Below the pieces are notes generated by a model. That model did no database searches. It saw nothing but the letters and a program-made list of their open reading frames with translations, and was not told where the DNA came from. From contig NZ_JAJFCK010000007.1 in NCBI RefSeq assembly GCF_020709055.1, positions 31,855 through 95,854 on the forward strand: a stretch of DNA of 64,000 nt. The letters run 5' to 3'. This document shows positions 7,985 to 15,951 of this stretch, piece by piece (within the stretch, counting starts at the first letter, position 1; every line of letters starts with the position of its first letter). Made by a program: the position numbers and the translations under genes. The stretch is from Ruminococcus callidus. GTDB taxonomy: Bacteria > Bacillota > Clostridia > Oscillospirales > Ruminococcaceae.

Positions 7985-9388
7985 TCAGTCGGCGTTTTTG
8001 GTGATCTCCGTGCCCTGTCTGGTCTCCCGAACGGTATAGCCCAGTGCAGCGATGGCATCCCGCAGGCGGTCAGCCTCGGCGAAGTCCTTTGCCTTTCTGG
8101 CAGCCTTGCGCTGTTCCGCCAGCTTCAGCACCTCTTCCGGAACGGCATCGGTCTTTTTCCGGTTGTACAGCAGCCCCATGACACCGGTCAGCTCGTCAAA
8201 CAGCGCTGTGCCGGCCTCCAGCTGCTCTTTCGGCGTGGCAGCGTCTGCGCTCATGCGGTTCAGATCACGCACCAGCTCAAAGATGGCGGTCATGCCGTCT
8301 GCGGTGTTGAGGTCGTCGTCCATGGCAGTGATGAACTGCATCTTTCGCTTGGCAAAGAGTTCCTCTGCCTCCGGAGAAACTGCGCCGGCTTCTGCCGTAG
8401 CAATGGCACGATCCAGCGTGTCACGGCAGGCGTACAGCCGTTCCAGCGATGCCTTGCAGGCGTCCAGCAGCTCCTTGCAGTAATTGATAGGGCTGCGGTA
8501 GTGTGCCTGTACCATCATATAGCGGATGACTTCGTAGCCGTATTTCTCAGCCACTTCCCGTACCGTGAAAAAGTTGCCCAGGGATTTGGACATCTTCTTG
8601 TTGTCGATGTTGATGTAGCCGTTGTGCATCCAGTAGTGGGCGAAGGGCTTGCCGTTGGCAGCTTCGCTCTGTGCGATCTCGTTTTCGTGGTGGGGGAAGA
8701 TCAGATCCTGACCGCCGCAGTGGAGGTCAAAGGTCTCGCCCAGATAGTGGCAGGACATGGCGGAGCATTCGATGTGCCAGCCCGGTCTGCCCTTGCCCCA
8801 GGGAGAATCCCAGTAGGGTTCGCCCGGCTTGGCAGCCTTCCACACGGCGAAGTCCAGCGGCTCTTCCTTGCCGTCATTGATGTCGATGCGTGCGCCTGCC
8901 TGCAATTCCTCGATGGGCTGGCCGGACAGCTTGCCGTACTCCGGGAAAGAGGAGGTGCGGAAATATACGTCGCCGTTGGCAGCGGCATAGGCGTGGCCGG
9001 AATCCACCAGCTTTTTCACAATGTCGATGATGAGATCCATGCACTTGGTGACTGTGGGGTGGACGTCGGCATCCATGACGTTCAGTCCGTGGGCATCGGT
9101 CTTGTATTCGGCGATGTAGCGTGTTGCGATTTCCGCAGCCGTCACGCCCTCTTCGTTTGCTTTCTTGATGATCTTGTCGTCCACGTCGGTGAAGTTCTGG
9201 ACATAGGTCACCTCATAGCCACGGTATTTCAGATACCGGCGCAGCACGTCAAATGCACAGATGGGGCGTGCATTTCCGATGTGGATGTAGTTGTACACGG
9301 TGGGGCCGCAGGCATAGATGCGCATGTGGTTTGCCTCGATGGGAACTAGTTCCTCTTTTTTGCGGGACAATGTGTTATAGATCTGCAT
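7985..9388 (-). CDS. cysS: Cysteinyl-tRNA synthetase
   Basis: 467 residues, the standard length. The ATG at 9388 is preceded by AAAGGAG; a longer reading is unsupported. The class I motifs are present: HIGNARP near 37-43 and KMSKSLG near 270-276. The zinc-binding Cys near 28 lies in YACGPTVYNY, and further ligands lie in GWHIECSAM and the HH of FPHHENE. It charges tRNA-Cys in the cytoplasm. Lying in one operon with cysE behind a T-box leader, it links cysteine synthesis to cysteine charging. Confidence 0.97.
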   Translation of the reverse strand: MQIYNTLSRKKEELVPIEANHMRIYACGPTVYNYIHIGNARPICAFDVLRRYLKYRGYEVTYVQNFTDVDDKIIKKANEEGVTAAEIATRYIAEYKTDAHGLNVMDADVHPTVTKCMDLIIDIVKKLVDSGHAYAAANGDVYFRTSSFPEYGKLSGQPIEELQAGARIDINDGKEEPLDFAVWKAAKPGEPYWDSPWGKGRPGWHIECSAMSCHYLGETFDLHCGGQDLIFPHHENEIAQSEAANGKPFAHYWMHNGYINIDNKKMSKSLGNFFTVREVAEKYGYEVIRYMMVQAHYRSPINYCKELLDACKASLERLYACRDTLDRAIATAEAGAVSPEAEELFAKRKMQFITAMDDDLNTADGMTAIFELVRDLNRMSADAATPKEQLEAGTALFDELTGVMGLLYNRKKTDAVPEEVLKLAEQRKAARKAKDFAEADRLRDAIAALGYTVRETRQGTEITKNAD

Positions 9389-9450
9389 GGTAAAAACTCC
9401 TTTGAATGGATGATAATGTATCTGCGGCAGGAAAGCCGCCGCAGGGGGGA

Positions 9451-10107
9451 TTACTTCTTTTGCGACGCTTTTAAAAACGCCTGAAACGCTGCCATATCCG
9501 GAAAGATCTGTTCCGCCAGCTGTTCCATTTCCGGTGTGGGCGGCAAAAGATCCGGAATCATAATGGGGTGCATGCCGGCACGGGAGGCAGCACGAATGCC
9601 GTTGTAGGAGTCCTCCACGGCGTAGGCACACGCCGGCGGCACATCCATGGCAGCGCACGCCGTCTGATAAATTTCCGGATGGGGCTTGCTCTGCTGCACC
9701 ATATCGCCGCCGATGATCTTGCAGAAAAAGTCCTGCAAGCCAAAGAGCGTGATCTGCTGCCGGACGGCGGCACGCCGTGTGGAAGAGGCGATGGCTGCGG
9801 GGATGTGCTGTTCTCTCAGAAACTGCAGCATCTCCCGCACCCCTGGCTTCAGTTCCAGTTTTCCCGTCTCGACCTGTTGCCAGTACCGTGCGGACATCTC
9901 CTGTTTGTAGGTGTCATAGGGGAAATCCGCCCCGTATTTCTCCAGAAACTTCTGCCGGGCGGATGCGGCGTTGCTGCCCAGACAACTGCGGCAGGCGGTT
10001 TGGATGTCCGGAATATGGTGTGCCTGCGCCGTCTGTTCCCAGCATTGCAGCACCAGCTTTTCCGAATCAAACAGCACACCGTCCATATCGAATACCACAC
10101 ACTGCAT
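9451..10107 (-). CDS. HAD-superfamily phosphatase, beta-phosphoglucomutase-like
   Basis: 218 residues. The HAD motif I is at the start (FDMDGVLFDSE, nucleophile Asp8), with the four-helix cap typical of the PGM-like subgroup. Motif II is IASSTRRAAV, and motifs III/IV are SKPHPEIY and VEDSYNGIRAA. The substrate cannot be told from sequence. A CGGAGGATA ribosome site precedes the ATG. It lies 15 bp after cysE and 62 bp before cysS, so it shares the cysteine T-box operon; a link to cysteine metabolism is only an inference from position. Confidence 0.9.
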   Translation of the reverse strand: MQCVVFDMDGVLFDSEKLVLQCWEQTAQAHHIPDIQTACRSCLGSNAASARQKFLEKYGADFPYDTYKQEMSARYWQQVETGKLELKPGVREMLQFLREQHIPAAIASSTRRAAVRQQITLFGLQDFFCKIIGGDMVQQSKPHPEIYQTACAAMDVPPACAYAVEDSYNGIRAASRAGMHPIMIPDLLPPTPEMEQLAEQIFPDMAAFQAFLKASQKK

Positions 10108-10122
10108 TGCTGTATCCTCCGA

Positions 10123-10797
10123 TCAGTCTTTCGATTCCTGTTTTTCCGGTTTCTCCTGGCATTCCAGTTTGGACATCTCCGTCCGCAGGCAAGTCACTGC
10201 GGATTTCAGCATGGTGATGTCCTCCATGGTTAGATCCGGATAGTGCACCTGATCCAGATCCTGTTCAACTTTCTGACCGGCACGCCGTGCGATTCTTGCC
10301 GGAACGCCGACAGCGGTGCAGTTTTCCGGAATGTCGGAGAGCACCACGGCGTTGGCGGCAACCTTGACGTTGCTGCCGATGTTGATGGGGCCGAGCACCT
10401 TGGCACCTGCACCAACCATGACGTTGTCACCCAGTGTGGGGTGGCGCTTGCCCTTGTCTTTGCCGGTGCCGCCCAGCGTCACGCCCTGATACAGCAGGCA
10501 GTTGTCGCCGATGATGGTGGTTTCGCCGATGACCACGCCCATGCCGTGGTCGATGAACAGACCCTTTCCGATCTGTGCGCCGGGGTGGATCTCGATGCCT
10601 GTCTTGTGTCTGGCACGCTGGGAGATGATGCGTGCGATGGTGAACCATTTGTGCTGGTAGAACCAGTGGGCACGGCGGTAGCTGCGCACCGCTTTCAGAC
10701 CGGAGTACGTCAGCAGAATCTCCAGACTGCTCCGTGCTGCCGGATCCTTTTCCTTTACGATTGCAATATCTTCCCGAAGCTGTCGAAACATTTGCAT
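10123..10797 (-). CDS. cysE: Serine O-acetyltransferase
   Basis: 224 residues from ATG 10797 (AGAAAG 7 bp upstream); TTG 10803 and ATG 10791 are alternatives. It makes O-acetylserine from serine and acetyl-CoA, the precursor of cysteine. The C-terminal half is a left-handed beta-helix of hexapeptide repeats: [53 protein letters not shown], then [25 protein letters not shown]. His in IDHG and HPT are active-site positions in the family. The C-terminal tail is longer than minimal and charged. First gene of the T-box-controlled operon. Confidence 0.95.
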   Translation of the reverse strand: MQMFRQLREDIAIVKEKDPAARSSLEILLTYSGLKAVRSYRRAHWFYQHKWFTIARIISQRARHKTGIEIHPGAQIGKGLFIDHGMGVVIGETTIIGDNCLLYQGVTLGGTGKDKGKRHPTLGDNVMVGAGAKVLGPINIGSNVKVAANAVVLSDIPENCTAVGVPARIARRAGQKVEQDLDQVHYPDLTMEDITMLKSAVTCLRTEMSKLECQEKPEKQESKD

Positions 10798-10850
10798 CAC
10801 CAATCTTTCTATTGTTGAAACTCTCAGGTGTCATCTGACTCTGAGGCGAT

Positions 10851-11206
10851 AAAAAAAGCCTCTGTGTGTAAGGGTATTGACGATACACACAGAGGCGGAA
10901 GATCCGCGGTCCCACTCTGATTTTTCACTCTTGCAGCGCACCGGACGAGGGCACGCCAAAACAGCAGCCCGGAGGCTGTGTTTCATGAAACACCGTAACG
11001 AGGTGCGGACGAATCGGGATACTGCGAAAAAATTTCGGTTCCCCGCGATCAACGGATGCCCTGCCGTATGGCAGCGCAAGGACAGAGGCACTTCGCTGGG
11101 GATGCCGGCATCGTTTCACCAACCCGATGCTCTCTGAACGGCAGTCCGCAGGTACTCTCTCTGCTGCGTTTTTCAGAATGATTCAATTTTCTCCGGTAAG
11201 CCGGAT
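10851..11206 (-). promoter_or_regulatory. T-box riboswitch (probably tRNA-Cys) upstream of cysE
   Basis: The minus-strand leader has all main T-box signs. AGAGAGTA and AGAGAGC-N4-GGTTGGTGAAA form the distal part of Stem I. The T-box sequence AGTGGGACCGCGG lies at 10904-10916. A terminator follows with perfect 13-bp stem GCCTCTGTGTGTA / TACACACAGAGGC (10858-10896) and seven Ts (10851-10857). GAAG-TGC at 11088-11094 places a Cys codon (11088-11090) one base after GAA, a likely specifier. Uncharged tRNA-Cys would favour the antiterminator and turn on cysE-HAD-cysS. Confidence 0.9.
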
Positions 11207-11212
11207 ACTACT

Positions 11213-11241
11213 ATTATACGCAATTTTTTGCAATTTGTCAA
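11213..11241 (-). promoter_or_regulatory. Promoter of the cysE T-box operon
   Basis: Consensus TTGACA (11236-11241), 17-bp spacer, TATAAT (11213-11218) on the minus strand, placing the transcript start near 11206, just before the T-box leader. Confidence 0.88.
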
Positions 11242-11271
11242 TTCCCGCCCGCATTTTTTTACGAGTGCGCC

Positions 11272-11308
11272 AAAAACAGCGCCCACGGGAGTCCGCATGC
11301 GCTGTTTT
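11272..11308 (-). terminator. Terminator of the ABC exporter operon
   Basis: Stem AAAACAGCGC / GCGCTGTTTT with a 16-base loop, 23 bp past the stop of the second ABC gene; the minus-strand arm ends in TTTTT. Confidence 0.75.
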
Positions 11309-11330
11309 GCTCGATTTTATGTGCCGGAAT

Positions 11331-13229
11331 TTATGTCTCTGCCGTGCCATTCTGTATGCCGGTGTACAGCAGGTAGTAGCGTCCCTTTTCCGCCATGAGC
11401 TTTTCGTGGTTGCCACGCTCAATGATGCGCCCCTGATCCATGACCATGATGACATCAGAGTTCTGGATGGTGGAGAGGCGGTGGGCGATGACGAAAACGG
11501 TTCTGCCATGCATCAGGGCATCCATGCCCGCCTGCACGATGCGCTCGGTGCGGGTGTCAATGGAGGAGGTCGCCTCGTCCAGGATCATGACCGGCGGATC
11601 GGCAACGGCGGCTCTGGCAATGGAGAGCAGCTGACGCTGTCCCTGAGAGAGTCCGGAGCCGTCGCCGGAGAGCACCGTCTGGTAGCCGTCCGGCAGCAGC
11701 ATGATGAAGTTATGGGCGTTGGCACGCTTTGCCGCAGCGATGCACTCCTCATCGGTGGCGTCCAGTCTGCCGTAGCGGATGTTGTCCATGACCGTGCCGG
11801 TGAACAGGTTGACATCCTGTAGAACGATACCCAGAGAACGGCGCAGGTCGGACTTTTTGATCTTGTTGATGTTGATGCCGTCGTAGCGGATCTTACCGTC
11901 CGCCAGATCGTAGAACCGGTTGATGAGGTTGGTGATGGTGGTCTTTCCGGCACCGGTTGCGCCGACCAGCGCCACCTTTTCGCCCGGCTTTGCGTAAAGG
12001 CTGACATCGTGCAGCACGATCTTCTCCGGCACATAGCCGAAGTCCACGTCATAGAACCGCACATCGCCCTCCATCTTGGTATAGGTGACCGTGCCGTCGC
12101 TGTGGGGGTGCTTCCACGCCCAGAGGTCGGTACGCCGGGGAACTTCCACCAGCTGACCGTCCTTTTCCTCGGCGTTGACCAGTGTCACATAACCCTCGTC
12201 TGTCTCCGGCGTTTCGTCCAGCAGCTGGAAGATTCGCTCGGCGCCGGCGAGTGCCATAACAATGGCGCTTGCCTGCTGGGAGATCTGGCTCACCGGCATG
12301 GTGAAGCTGCGGCTCAGCTGGAGGAACGAGGCGATTGCGCCAAGGGTCAGGCTGCTGAAGCCGGAGAATGCCATCCAGCCGCCCAGCATGGCGATGAGAA
12401 CGTACTGGACATAGCCTAGATTGTTCATAATGGGCATGAGGATGTTGGCGAAGCTGTTTGCCCAGGTGGCGTTGTGGAACAGCTCTTCGTTGTGCTTGTC
12501 GAAGTCCTCCTTGGTCGGCTCTTCGTGGCAGAATACCTTGACGACCTTTTGGCCGTGGATCATCTCCTCGATATAGCCGTTGAGTGCGCCGATGGACTGC
12601 TGCTGACGAATGAAGAAGTGGCCGCTCTTTCCGCCGACGAATTTGGTGATGAGCATCATCACGGCAACGGTTGCCAGCACAAACAGCGTCAGCCAGAAGC
12701 TGGTGTACAGCATGGCGCAGAACACTGCGACCACCGTGACAATGGAGGAGAAGATCTGAGGGATACTCTGCGCCAGCATCTGCCGCAGGGTGTCGGTGTC
12801 GTTGGTGTAAAGACTCATGATGTCGCCACTGGCGTGGGTGTCGAAATAGCGGATGGGCAGCGTCTGCATGTGGGCGAACATCTCGTCCCGAATGGTTTTG
12901 AGGATGCCTTGCGCCACAACGACCATCAGGCGGTTATATAATAGTGTTCCCGCAATGCCGGCGGCATAGAAAATGCCCATCTTGACCAGTGCGGCTGCCA
13001 GACCGGAGAAGTCCCGGCTGCCGTTGAGGAGCATGGGGGTGATGTAGTCGTCGATGAGGGTTTGCAGGAACATGGAGCCGGCAACACCGGCAGCGGCGCT
13101 GATGATGATACAGAGAAAGACCAGCACCAGCTGGAGCCGGTAGCGGCTCAGATAGGAGAGCAGGCGGCGGAAGGTTTTTCCGGCGTTTTTGGATGTGCCA
13201 TGGGGCGGTCTTGCAGGTTTCCGGCTCAT
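11331..13229 (-). CDS. ABC exporter half-transporter, second subunit
   Basis: 632 residues. An N-terminal six-helix exporter domain (about 25-330) is followed by a nucleotide-binding domain. Walker A is GATGAGKTT, the signature is LSQGQRQLL and Walker B is VMILDEATSSID, followed by the H-loop AHRLS. A linker of about 60 residues (near 340-400) precedes the ATPase and is longer than in the partner. The ATG overlaps the stop of the partner (ATGA), so the two are coupled and likely form a heterodimer of the multidrug/lipid type. Substrate unknown. The upstream MarR gene suggests induction by a toxic compound. Confidence 0.93.
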   Translation of the reverse strand: MSRKPARPPHGTSKNAGKTFRRLLSYLSRYRLQLVLVFLCIIISAAAGVAGSMFLQTLIDDYITPMLLNGSRDFSGLAAALVKMGIFYAAGIAGTLLYNRLMVVVAQGILKTIRDEMFAHMQTLPIRYFDTHASGDIMSLYTNDTDTLRQMLAQSIPQIFSSIVTVVAVFCAMLYTSFWLTLFVLATVAVMMLITKFVGGKSGHFFIRQQQSIGALNGYIEEMIHGQKVVKVFCHEEPTKEDFDKHNEELFHNATWANSFANILMPIMNNLGYVQYVLIAMLGGWMAFSGFSSLTLGAIASFLQLSRSFTMPVSQISQQASAIVMALAGAERIFQLLDETPETDEGYVTLVNAEEKDGQLVEVPRRTDLWAWKHPHSDGTVTYTKMEGDVRFYDVDFGYVPEKIVLHDVSLYAKPGEKVALVGATGAGKTTITNLINRFYDLADGKIRYDGININKIKKSDLRRSLGIVLQDVNLFTGTVMDNIRYGRLDATDEECIAAAKRANAHNFIMLLPDGYQTVLSGDGSGLSQGQRQLLSIARAAVADPPVMILDEATSSIDTRTERIVQAGMDALMHGRTVFVIAHRLSTIQNSDVIMVMDQGRIIERGNHEKLMAEKGRYYLLYTGIQNGTAET

Positions 13230-14959
13230 TGCGGAACACTTCCTTTCTGTTGCGAGGTGTAGATTTCCTGATAGATGGCGTCGGTTCGGAGCAGCTCCTC
13301 GTGGGTGCCCATGCCGTGGATTTTTCCCTCGTCCAGTACCAGAATCAGATCGGCATCCATCAGAGAAGTGACACGCTGGGCGATGATGAACTTGGTGGTG
13401 TCCGGAATCTCGTCCCGCAGTGCCTGACGAATGCAGGCGTCGGTGTGGGTGTCCACGGCGCTGGTGGAGTCGTCCAGAATCAGGATCTTCGGCTTTTTCA
13501 ACAGGGCGCGTGCGATGCAGAGGCGCTGCTTCTGTCCGCCGGAGACGTTGGAACCGCCCTGTTCGATGTAGGTGTCATAGCCGTCGGGGAATGTCCGGAT
13601 AAATTCATCCGCATGCGCCAGACGGCAGACACGTGCCATCTCCTCGTCTGTGGCGTCGGGGTTGCCCCAGCGGAGGTTCTCCTTGATGGTGCCGGAGAAC
13701 AGGACGTTTTTCTGGAGCACCATGGCGACCTCTTCCCGCAGCGCCTCCACGTCGTACTCCCGCACGTCAATGCCGCCGACCCGCACGATGCCCTCTGTGG
13801 CATCGTAGAGGCGGGGGATCAGCTGTACCAGCGAACTCTTGGCACTGCCGGTGCCGCCGAGGATGCCCACGGTCATGCCGGCGGGAATGTGCAGGTCAAT
13901 GTCCGTCAGGCAGCACTTATCCTTGCGCTTGCTGTAGCTGAAGCTGACGTGGTCGAAGTCCACGCTGCCGCTGGGGACGGTGGTCTTGGCGTTTGCCGGA
14001 CTGGTGATGTCGCTCTCTTCATCCAGGATCTCCACGATTCGTTCCGCAGAGGCACGGGACAGGGTGATCATCACGAATACCATGGACAGCATCATCAGGC
14101 TGCCCAGAATCTGTGTGGCGTAGGTCATCAGACTCATCAGCTCGCCGGTGGTCAGCGTGCTGCTGACAATCATCCGTGCGCCGAACCAGCACACGAGAAT
14201 CATGCAGGCGTACATGCAGAACTGCATCAGCGGCATGTTGAACGCCAGCCGTTTTTCTGCCTTGGAGAAGTCCTGATAGATGTTCTCCGAGATCTTGGAG
14301 AACTTCTCCTTCTCGTACTCTTCCCGCACGAAAGACTTTACCACACGGATGCCGTGGAGGTTCTCCTGCGTCACGTTGTTGAGCTTATCGTAGGTCTTGA
14401 ACACTCGCTCAAAGATGGGGTGTACCCGTGTCATAATGAAGTACAGCCCAATGCCCAGCACCGGAATCGCTGCCAGATAGATCAGCGAGAGCCGCACGCT
14501 CATGCGGAACGCCATGACCATGGCGAAAATCAGCATGGAGGGGGCACGCAGGGCAATGCGCACCAGCATCTGATAGGCGTTCTGGACATTGGTAACGTCC
14601 GTGGTCAGACGGGTGACAATGCTGGCGGCGGAGAACTTGTCGATGTTGGAGAAAGAATAGGTCTGCACCCGATAGAACATGTCGTGCCGCAGATTCTTGG
14701 CGAAGCCGGCGGAGGCGTGGGCAGCGAAGTGTCCGGCGAGTGCGCCGAACAGCAGGGATGCGACACAGCAAACCAGCAGAATGCCGCCGATGTGCAGGAT
14801 CGCATCCATACCGCCGTCTCCGTCAATGCCATCGTCGATGAGCTTTGCCATCAGGATGGGGATGACCACTTCCATGACGACCTCCAGCACCACGAACAGC
14901 GGCGACAGAAGCGATGAGAGCTTATATTCCCGGATAGATTGCATGAGTTTTCGAATCAT
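13226..14959 (-). CDS. ABC exporter half-transporter, first subunit
   Basis: 577 residues from ATG 14959, preceded by GAGGAGGG; the ATG overlaps the marR stop (ATGA). Six-helix exporter domain at about 15-310, then ATPase: Walker A GGTGSAKSS (Ala where Gly is usual), signature VSGGQKQRL, Walker B ILILDDSTSAVD. In place of the catalytic Glu after Walker B there is Asp (DDST), and the H-loop His is replaced by Gln (AQRVTS). These are the usual marks of the degenerate site in heterodimeric exporters such as TM287/288 and BmrCD. Confidence 0.93.
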   Translation of the reverse strand: MIRKLMQSIREYKLSSLLSPLFVVLEVVMEVVIPILMAKLIDDGIDGDGGMDAILHIGGILLVCCVASLLFGALAGHFAAHASAGFAKNLRHDMFYRVQTYSFSNIDKFSAASIVTRLTTDVTNVQNAYQMLVRIALRAPSMLIFAMVMAFRMSVRLSLIYLAAIPVLGIGLYFIMTRVHPIFERVFKTYDKLNNVTQENLHGIRVVKSFVREEYEKEKFSKISENIYQDFSKAEKRLAFNMPLMQFCMYACMILVCWFGARMIVSSTLTTGELMSLMTYATQILGSLMMLSMVFVMITLSRASAERIVEILDEESDITSPANAKTTVPSGSVDFDHVSFSYSKRKDKCCLTDIDLHIPAGMTVGILGGTGSAKSSLVQLIPRLYDATEGIVRVGGIDVREYDVEALREEVAMVLQKNVLFSGTIKENLRWGNPDATDEEMARVCRLAHADEFIRTFPDGYDTYIEQGGSNVSGGQKQRLCIARALLKKPKILILDDSTSAVDTHTDACIRQALRDEIPDTTKFIIAQRVTSLMDADLILVLDEGKIHGMGTHEELLRTDAIYQEIYTSQQKGSVPQ

Positions 14960-15411
14960 TGCGATGATCCCTCCTCTTTTTTGGTGTGTTCCAGATTGTT
15001 GTACATTTTCCGGACAATGGTGAGGCACTGCGCCTGTTCCTCCGGTGTCAGACCGGCGCACAGCCGTTTTTCAAATTCCGCAATGTCCGCTTCGATCTGC
15101 TGGTGCAGATCCAGCGCCTTTTGCGTGAGAATGATTCGCTTCAGGCGTGCGTCCTGCGGCACACTCTCCCGTGTCACCAGCCCGTTTTTTTCCATGAGCT
15201 GCAGCGTTGCGGTTACAGCGGAACGGCTGATGGAGAATTTTTTCTCCAGATCCCGCTGAAAGACATCCCGCTCCCGATTCTCGTAGAGATAGCGGATCAG
15301 ATAGCCGTGCATGCCGGTCATGCGGTCGGCGTGCTGGTGTGCGGCAGAGTGCTGCAATTCCCGATGCATCAGCTTGGAAAGCCGGTGAATCTCAAATCCC
15401 AGATGATACAT
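14956..15411 (-). CDS. MarR-family transcriptional regulator
   Basis: 151 residues from ATG 15411, which has GAGGAGGG 6 bp upstream; in-frame codons further up lie inside the operator and promoter and are not used. A winged helix-turn-helix spans about 35-110: DVFQRDLEKKFSISRSAVTA is the recognition region and NGLVTRESVPQDARLKRI the wing. It is the first gene of the exporter operon and overlaps the next gene by 4 bp. Two tandem palindromes between its -10 and its ribosome site make autorepression, relieved by an exported compound, the likely mode. Confidence 0.93.
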   Translation of the reverse strand: MYHLGFEIHRLSKLMHRELQHSAAHQHADRMTGMHGYLIRYLYENRERDVFQRDLEKKFSISRSAVTATLQLMEKNGLVTRESVPQDARLKRIILTQKALDLHQQIEADIAEFEKRLCAGLTPEEQAQCLTIVRKMYNNLEHTKKEEGSSQ

Positions 15412-15455
15412 AGTATCCCTCCTCAAAGTTTTTATGAATTGTTCATACTTGGATT

Positions 15456-15484
15456 GTTCTGTATTGAACTGTTCTGTTTTGAAC
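15456..15484. promoter_or_regulatory. Tandem MarR operator candidates
   Basis: Two 14-bp near-palindromes separated by one base: GTTCTGTATTGAAC (15456-15469) and GTTCTGTTTTGAAC (15471-15484), each GTTC-N6-GAAC. A third GTTC (15441) lies nearer the gene. They lie immediately downstream of the -10 of the marR promoter, where bound repressor would block transcription. Confidence 0.75.
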
Positions 15485-15485
15485 A

Positions 15486-15513
15486 ATTATACCATATTCC
15501 CCGAAAATGTCAA
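15486..15513 (-). promoter_or_regulatory. Promoter of the marR-exporter operon
   Basis: TTGACA (15508-15513), 16-bp spacer, TATAAT (15486-15491) on the minus strand, abutting the operators. Confidence 0.85.
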
Positions 15514-15673
15514 GGGGACGGATGCGCTGAAATATCGGCATATGAAACACGGAATTTTTGGGCGTTGTGCGCATTCTGCAAAGGTAAGGGAGCACACTGG
15601 CAAAATCCACGCGGAAATCAATTTTCAAAAATATGCTGATTTAGATTGTGCAAAATTATGAAGTTTGACAAGT

Positions 15674-15817
15674 GATGGCTCCCCTGAAAGGGGAGCTGGC
15701 AGTGCGTAGCACTGACTGAGGGGTTCCCACTTATACTGAACACATTATAAAAAGACTTTACGAAAAAACCTCTCCACCGCCTAACGGCGGTCCCCCTCCC
15801 CTTTCAGGGGAGGCTAT
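15674..15817. repeat. GC-rich intergenic repeat with inverted ends
   Basis: About 144 bp starting GATGGCTCCCCTGAAAGGGG and ending with the inverse (CCCCTTTCAGGGGAGGC). Internal short hairpins include AGTGCGTAGCACT and CCGCCTAACGGCGG. This type of end, recalled from Clostridia genomes, belongs to a widespread non-coding repeat. It is bracketed by another inverted pair, GGAAATCAATTTTC (15613-15626) and GAAAATTGATTTCC (15821-15834). It lies between the divergent marR and GH9 promoters; no gene is seen in 15514-15855. Confidence 0.7.
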
Positions 15818-15855
15818 CATGAAAATTGATTTCCGTGCAAAATCCACAAAATTTC

Positions 15856-15884
15856 TTGACTTTCACGCTGCGGTATGATACAAT
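15856..15884 (+). promoter_or_regulatory. Promoter of the GH9 cellulase gene
   Basis: TTGACT (15856-15861), 17-bp spacer, TACAAT (15879-15884), 68 bp before the ATG. Confidence 0.75.
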
Positions 15885-15951
15885 GAAAATAATTGGGAAA
15901 ATTCCCAAGATCGGAAAAAATGGTTTTTGAGAAAGGAAGGATTGTAAGACC

